Of a stretch of 64,000 nt of DNA, positions 57,604 through 64,000 are shown piece by piece. Within the stretch, counting starts at the first letter, position 1. Each line of letters begins with the position of its first letter. The notes under the pieces were generated by a model. The model ran no database searches, had not been told where the DNA came from, and saw only the letters and a program-made list of their open reading frames with translations. The stretch lies in NCBI GenBank assembly GCA_023055425.1, contig JALGPY010000003.1, positions 56,281,891-56,345,890 of the forward strand, written 5' to 3'. The stretch is from Linanthus parryae (taxonomy: Eukaryota; Streptophyta; Magnoliopsida; Ericales; Polemoniaceae). Made by a program: the position numbers and the translations under genes.

Positions 57604-60600
57604 TGTAACACCCCCATCCTAGAGTGCTGGAGAATGCCCTCCGCTAAGCACGAAAGTGCTCAACAAGGAGTTAATTCCAAACGGTTCTTTTACGAGACAG
57701 AATTAAGAAACTATAATTTAAATAGAACTTACTATCATAGATCTCGTACACTAATGTGACCACTACTAAGTGATTGACTACTTCCCCTAGTCCCTGCGAA
57801 TGTTCACCTGCCAAGTTATAGAAGGCATGGACATCAGTATTATCGCAAAACAATAAGAAAACAGAGTTCATAAAAGGTAGATATAGATACGGTTTTCCTT
57901 AAAGTCGATTAACCCGTACTTGTCGAATACACTGTTCCATGACTTGACTCATAGCACAGCCTACAGAGATGATTAACCCGTTCACACAAGTATCATATGT
58001 CACACAGTTAATATTAATTGGAAACCAAGTTCTACTTTTGAAAGAAAAGCATGTCTAAAGCCATTTCCTTACACAATTATCCACAAATCTACCAAGACAA
58101 ACTAGACCTTAAGTGTGCACACCCCCTACTGGATCGTCAGTCCAGAGGGTAGTACTAGCTGCCTACAAGTCGGGTGCTAGCAATGTACCGACTTAGCCCG
58201 TAGGCAATGAATGTACAACCCGTAAATCGGGTCCATGTGTGTCTGCCACCGCAACAGCTAGACGGCTGGAGCCTTCAGTGACAATAAAAAGGGTCTAAAG
58301 GACCCATTCTCTTATACCAAGCAAGTAATTTACGGACAAACATGAATCATATTCATGAACACAGCTTTTGTAAGTATGTATACGCATGATCAATTGATAT
58401 TTACTTCCTGATCTCGGCATGAGGTATCCATAGATACGTACATTTACTCTGGCATTCTCTAATATTAAATTAAGCATGCTTATGCTTACACGAAAGCCTC
58501 CTAGTACTCCTGATCAGCACTGCTGAACCTCTAACCCGACAACTTCTACACGTACAGATGTACATAAACTCATTGGTACTCGTTTTCATGAGGTAAGAAA
58601 TACATATGCGTGTGCCAAGCTAGCTGTCTAGTCTAGAATAACTAACTAGCCCCTGAAGTCCCAGTCTTATCAGAACAGTCCCTGACTGTTTCCGAATCCC
58701 CTAGTCATGCATGTCTGGCTCGTAACAAAAGTTACCAAGTCTCAAAGTTGTCCACTTAAAATTGTCTATCAAGTTATGACTATTTACACCTAAGTCATTG
58801 AAGTTTATCTAGCTTGCATTTTAGTCCCTGATTGAGCCTGATATCATCAAATACGTTAAATCTGAATTAACAGTATGAAACCATCATTTTAACAATCTGG
58901 GGTAGTCATTGGTTTGGAAACTCAACTTTTAATAATTGTACACAAGCACCTAAAGTTTAGCAAAATTGCTTAAAGACCCCCATCAGTTGACTTGGTCAGC
59001 TATAACATAAGATAGCATATTAAGACTCCTGTTTATCCATATAGGACATGTAAATAGCTCCAAGAGATCATTTTAGTCTTAACACAATTTTTACCCCTCT
59101 TACACATTTTAGTGAACTCACAATTTTCTAGAATATGAACCTGGTCAAAATTGACAAGTACATCCAGAATAGCAAGGCGAGAAACTTTGCTCAAGAGTGT
59201 GAAGGCTAATATGGTTATTTGACTGAAGAATTGAAAGTCAGATATTGAGTGAAATTGGCTCAAACAGCCAATTTCAGAGCCAGTTTCTGAACAACTCTGA
59301 ACAACTGAGAAGAAGATTGAGAAAAATGAAGATAGTGTCTTGAAGCTCATTGTTCAAGGTTCCCAGAACCTATCTAAGCTCTTGGAAACTTAGTGTATCC
59401 CGAAAGTTATATCAGGTCAATTTTGGGTGGAAGCTGAGTTCCCAACACTTAGAGAATTTAGAGTTTTCGGCGTTTTGAGAGGTGTCAACACTGCATTTTG
59501 CAGACTTGTTTATGGGAAATGGAGAATAGGATTTGGGGCATACGAAATATGGTTTTGAAGATCTCACGATCCGTTATAATCAGGAGAAAACAGAAGCTGC
59601 ATCCAATTTAAGAAGAGAACGTTATTAACTTCCAAATTTGAGAGAACTTTACACTTTCCTAATTATGCATATTAAGAGCATCATATGCAGCTACTTTGAG
59701 CTACGAATTGAAGCAACTCTAGCTTGTCTTATACAGACACATCAACCTCAATTGATAGTACTATCATCATGGAAGACTCAGGTTCCCATTTCAGGTTATT
59801 TGATCAAGATTTGGAAAAGTCACAGTTCGACAAAGATTGACAAAAACTCAGCTCAAGAGAGTTCCTTAAGAACACTACATTTTCTTTGAAATTTGATTCA
59901 ACTTTCATCTAGGTTTAATAGTGTACACAAGAATTGAGTGGCATGGTAGTTGTAGTAGGTAGTTCACGGATTATACACGAAGAGGAAACACCTGAAATCA
60001 TCAACTAGAGAGTCCAGTACAATTGATCAAAGTTGGCTGCAGTTTGCAAGGTTTTAAACAACCCAGTTCCTGCAAAAATTTGGCATCGAATTTGAGCTCA
60101 GATTCAGGTCACCTAACGGTGAAAACGAGAGAGATATTCAACTCCAATTTGTATAGGAATCCATTAGGAGTACACAGAGCCAATTAGCTCTCCAATCCAA
60201 GGTCTTGAGAAAGAACTACTATGTTTCAAAGTTGGTAGCAAATTTCTTGTCCATATTTTTACAGTTTGCTGCAGATTTTGCAGCAAGTTTATGGGAAGAT
60301 TTGAGGGAGTTAAGGAGAGACTCAAGCCAAATGCTTTACCCAGATTCAAAGCCTGATCAACAAGGAGGAAACATGTCCAATTCTCATGTCATTTAGCTAA
60401 GAATTGAACAAGATACACATCTTGTAAGAAGTCAAGTAGCACCAGGGTAATGAAGTATTAAACAAGAATGTGCAACTAGCTGCCTACTTCGGCTTCATTT
60501 TCATGATTCCTAGGCATGAAACCACATAATTCAATTCACATAGTGTGGAAAACCAATTACCAGGGTTTCTAAAGAGCCAGGCATCACTCCAAACGGACCT

Positions 60601-61675
60601 GAAACAGGAGAAGTAGACCCATGTTTTCAGTGAATGAAAACTCGCCGAAAAATGAGCCAAAAACCGAATCAAAACCCCATTCAAACGCCATTATGGGCTT
60701 GGTTGCAGGGCCTAGACTAGCTCTCCACATCCTACGGAGTCTATTAATGCATTTATAACAAGAAAATAGTGAGAAAAAAGGGAGTACCGCGATTCCGGCA
60801 GCCATGGAAGAACTCCGACGAGCTTCACTGTAGTTTCCCGGCGAACGTCAAAAAAACCGACGAGTTGATGCCTCTTTATGCATCCACTGGGTTCTCCTAG
60901 GCTCAAGGATCACAAATGAAGTGGTTAATTACGCTGAATTTCATCTAGAGAGAAGAAATTGGCAGAAAATGTTCTAGTGTTCTTGAACTCGAATCCCTAA
61001 ATTCTCTCTCGATACTTACCCGATCTTACAAAAGTTTGAGGGCTTTTACTAGGAGCAGCAAGGGAAATCTCCAGCCGCAGCAGATAGGGGGAGGTGAAGA
61101 GATGGTGGTGCTATTGTGTAGGAAGGGTGGTTGTTCTTGGTGTTCAAGGATAAAGAAGATGAAGATGAGAGAAAAACAAATGGTGGAAGAGATGAATTCT
61201 CCAGAACAAATGGTGGGTGAGGTGAATGTATTGTTGCCACCTCACCTTAAGTAAATGTATTGTTGCCACCTAACCTTGTGAGGTGTCAAAATGAGTTAGA
61301 CAAGTGGCACACATGCAACTAGGGGGTGCATGTGCAATTTTTAAAAGTGGGGGGGTATAAATATGATTAGAGTAGAAATTGAGCTCTTTTGTAAATTCCA
61401 CTTTATCCCACTACTTTAAATCATTGCGAATATCCCCTAACATGTTCCAAACATTCCAAATTGGCCACAATTCTAGCCAAACTTAATATCCAAGAAATTA
61501 CAATTAAGCCCCAACACCTCAAATATTTCGCATTTTCCGTAACATGAGTTCTCATTTCTAGATGCTCCCCTCTGTACAAATGCCAGCAACAAAGTTGAAC
61601 TAGAAATTTAGGCAACTGACTAGAAAATTTAGAATTATAACAGTTTAACCCCTATAAAAATTACAGGGTGTTACA
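57604..61675. mobile_element. 4.1-kb TG...CA element, probable giant solo LTR or LARD
   Basis: It starts TGTAACACCC and ends GGGTGTTACA (10-bp inverted ends). It is flanked by exact GTTAC duplicates (57599-57603 and 61676-61680), which interrupt the LINE endonuclease. No internal second copy of the ends was seen, and no frame resembles a retrotransposon protein. A TATAAATAT box lies near 61357. The ends and 5-bp duplication fit a long solo LTR of chromovirus type or a stripped LARD. Orientation is undecided. Confidence 0.75.
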
Positions 61676-61680
61676 GTTAC

Positions 61681-63432
61681 CGTAAAAACCCGTGATTTTT
61701 CAACAAAAACTATCATCACATCTCTGAACAAAAGAGTCAATAAAATAACAAGAATGATTCAAAACGTTAACTTGCATACTATCTTTCCACAGAAGTGCCA
61801 AACCTCGGCTTCTACCTCTGAAATCTACCGCGAATCCTTTGTAGTAGCCCATCCTGGAAATCTTCTGCTGCATCTCCTGTTTTGCTAATTTGGTCTCCAG
61901 GAGAAAGACCAAATTAGGGGATTTTTGCTTCACTGGGTCGCAAAGCGATAGGAACGTACTGGGGTTCCCCAACCCATGTACGTTCCAGCTGAGGAGACTC
62001 AGGATGACTGGCGGGATTGCTCGGCAACCTTCGCCAATTTATTGTGTAAGGACTTAACCACACTTTTGTCTCTTTTCCCTCCATCATGTCCACTGATTTC
62101 ATCAACCAAATGGTGCTCTGACCCTAACTGTTCCTCATCGTTTCCATCCTCCACAATTGCGGTTTTTGTTGGCTGAGGTGGAGGACTAAAGTTCATCATC
62201 CCACCCTTACTTTTCATCCCTTCAACTCTCCTGTTCGGTGCTGAATTGGTGTTGAACATGTTGACTCTAGCAGCCACCAAAGAATTACTAGCGTTGTCAA
62301 TAATCTGCGGATGTTTGTCCCTCACCTCATCAGCTGTGACTAACCCTTCAGTACTGAGAATATATGGTTCTTTCATACCCTTTACCTCAGGAGGAGGCGC
62401 CGTAACTATTGGGCTAACAGTGGTTTGTTTGCCCACGTTCTCATCTACCTAGTTTTCTTGTTTATCAAGGTTGTGATCTCTTTCGACATCAATGTCCATA
62501 TTCTGGCTCTTCCCCTCTCCTGTTACTTCACCCTTCTCATTAGATTCAGCTCCTGTCGGACTTTTAGCTCTCGAGGGGCTCCTCTTAGGAGTCAGCTTCA
62601 CCTTCGGATGGCATAACAAAAACTTGCCATAGCCCGGGTTGAAAGCTTCTTGAATTTCTTTGGGAACGACTTCGCATTCGTGTCCCTCATGTGTCACTCT
62701 TCCACACCAACAACACATGGAGGGTATTCTTTCGTACTTAAAATCGACTTAGATTTCTTCATCGAGAACTTGAATGTGAATACCCCTTGGGAGTGGTTTG
62801 GCAATTGGAAATCTTCCTCTAACCCTTACGAAGCTACCATCTTCATCGCTATCGATTTTTCTCTCAGTATCTAGCACCTCCGCTACCTCCCCCATAATCA
62901 TGCTACCAGTTTCAACTTTGAGCATTAAGTGAAAGGGTATATTTAGCAACTGAACCGAGGCGTCAACAGTCTCAAACTGAACTCCCTTGACTGGTTTCCC
63001 AATTACCCATGGTTGCAGTAGAAGAATTTTCCCATTGACGGCCCTATGACCCCCTACCGCTACCCTCTCCAGGCTTTGTTGATCTAGGAAGATGAACAGG
63101 TAAGTGTTGATGTCTACTTCGACCATATTGAATTCCTCTCCACGATTCCAAATTCGTTCCAGAACGAGCCTCACAACCCGACTATTGATGTTGTCGTCCG
63201 TCGCGAAAGAGCCTAGTAAACATAAGCGAAGTTCTTCTTCAGCGGTTTTGCAGTATTCCTGGCTGAATACTATATTTTTCTTCTCGATTTCCGTATAATC
63301 GGTGAATGATTTCTCGCCTGAGAAGGGTTCTGCCGCTGTTTGGAATCGTCATGAAAAAACTAGGGTTTCGAAGTCACCTCCGAAAATTTTGGAGCTAAAA
63401 AACGTTTCAACAAAAAAAAATGAATACCTACG
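61681..63432 (-). pseudogene. LINE ORF1 and endonuclease start
   Basis: ORF1: a DUF4283-type RNA-binding fold at 63174-62749 (LERVAVGGHRAVNGKILLLQPW ... NIPFHLMLKVE ... VRVRGRFPIAKPLP). Then a zinc knuckle CCWCGRVTHEGHEC at about 62715-62674, and a low-complexity Ser/Pro/Lys tail to 62449 and 61999. The endonuclease starts at 61972-61700 with LVFLLETKLAKQEM and GLALLWKD. Frame changes separate the pieces. The 5' leader runs to 63432. Confidence 0.82.
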
Positions 63433-63446
63433 TTGAACTTTTTACT
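63433..63446 (+). repeat. right target-site duplication of the LINE
   Basis: TTGAACTTTTTACT, matching 20864-20878 except for one T. Confidence 0.75.
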
Positions 63447-64000
63447 ATTGTGGCCTCGTGTTTAATTCCAATCTTCTTAGGATAAAAGACTATTTCAAGT
63501 TTCAACCACTTAATTTTAACACAAAGACACTTCACGCCTTTCAGTTTGGGAAATGACACTTTTGCCTCTTTAGTTTTAGTGTGCCAGACACTATAACACT
63601 TTCACCCCTAATAGTATCATTCCATACTTTGACATGTCAAATTTGTGTCAAAACCTACTATCGACGTCAGACTAGCGTGTCACGGTTAGGAATTGTGTAT
63701 GTCTTGAAATAAGGTACACTAGATGGGTGAAAGTGTCATTTCTTAAACAAGACTAGGTAACAGTGTATTTGCATCAAATGAGGGGATGAAAGTGTCATTT
63801 GTCAAATTTGAAACATCTTATGAAAATTAAGAAAGCTTAAGGAATCAACATAGATGAAGAACTCAAGATTAGATATGTTTCTAAAAGCCCGACTAGGGTT
63901 TTTGAAAATGAAAGCTGAATAATACATAGAGCATAGCACAAATCTAATGATAGAGTTAAATCATTGTATTGATTTTTTTTTTGGACAAACTGAAAATTCA
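63447..64000. other. flank beyond the LINE, small inverted repeats
   Basis: AT-rich sequence without a gene. AAATGACACTTTTGCC (about 63551) recurs inverted as GATGAAAGTGTCATTT near 63728 and 63787, which may mark a small MITE-like unit. No clear ends or target duplication were found. Confidence 0.4.

Larger units (their letters stand above)
20879..63432 (-). mobile_element. L1-type LINE hosting a 42.5-kb nest
   Basis: One minus-strand LINE can be reassembled as an arrangement from five pieces: 63432-61681, 57603-56004, 54589-53749, 26275-24945 and 20916-20879. These total about 5.6 kb, a normal length for a plant L1. Moving 5' to 3' the pieces carry ORF1, endonuclease, RT, zf-RVT and RNase H, then a poly(A)-like tail. 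The breaks coincide with insertions that each have their own target duplication. Confidence 0.8.

Noticed and set aside
61036..61254. Small plus-strand ORF in the 4.1-kb element
   Set aside because: Low-complexity, Lys/Met/Glu-rich translation without any known motif; no support for coding.
1..64000. tRNA or rRNA genes
   Set aside because: The only tRNA-like strings are retrotransposon primer-binding sites (tRNA-Asp at 42791 and 45413, tRNA-Met at 53004); no cloverleaf gene was recognised.

Overview
This window reads as nuclear DNA of a flowering plant, probably a eudicot. The evidence is a split 3-ketoacyl-CoA synthase gene with GT-AG introns, a plant L1-type LINE with a DUF4283 and zinc-knuckle ORF1, Athila-like Ty3/gypsy elements primed by tRNA-Asp, and several Ty1/copia elements primed by tRNA-Met or truncated before the primer site. 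I cannot name the species. Roughly 85 percent of the window is transposable-element DNA.

Layout. From 1 to about 11388 there are broken copia elements: copia A on the minus strand (388-5454, with its 3' LTR) lies head to head with copia B on the plus strand (5546-11388, with its 5' LTR). The B LTR is split by a 1.3-kb solo LTR (5780-7085). From 11389 to 16190 is an LTR-like start and AT-rich DNA with no credible gene, closed by a CACTA terminus ending at 16385. The only convincing host gene is a three-exon 3-ketoacyl-CoA synthase (16955-20457), whose usual catalytic histidine is a tyrosine.

About 400 bp after that gene a single minus-strand LINE is inserted. Its target-site duplication can be read at 20864-20878 and 63433-63446, so the next 42.5 kb is one nested stack. 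Inside the LINE are copia C (20917-24939, TSD GCCCC), a rearranged copia D (26276-53743, TSD GGATG), a copia solo LTR (54590-55998) and a 4.1-kb TG...CA element (57604-61675, TSD GTTAC). Inside copia D are another solo LTR (49700-51255, TSD CAAAC) and an old Athila-like element (26324-47152, TSD GGCAC) that keeps gag and protease but has lost RT, RNase H and integrase. Inside that is a young, complete Athila-like element (31376-44554, TSD CTCCT). Its two 1740-bp LTRs look identical, its gag-pol frame of 1799 codons is open, and it has a separate 558-codon ORF.

The most unusual signal is a promoter architecture. The young Athila-like element carries dense pairs of 14-bp near-palindromes (half-site TGCGTT, 6-2-6 geometry, pair members 19-23 bp apart). 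Twelve copies lie in each LTR just upstream of the TATA box, and eighteen lie between pol and the extra ORF, upstream of a second TATA box. In both places the array edge is 84-85 bp from the TATA box. The older Athila-like LTR and an unrelated copia solo LTR carry arrays with the same 14-bp size and about 20-bp spacing but different half-sites (TGTTCG and TTCAAG). This suggests co-evolving, element-specific recognition of LTR promoters, possibly by element-encoded proteins such as the 558-aa product. The two Athila-like elements also share conserved non-coding RNA-level features: a hairpin beside the polypurine tract, an internal copy of that tract, and a roughly 0.8-kb conserved 3' block. All comparisons were made by eye.
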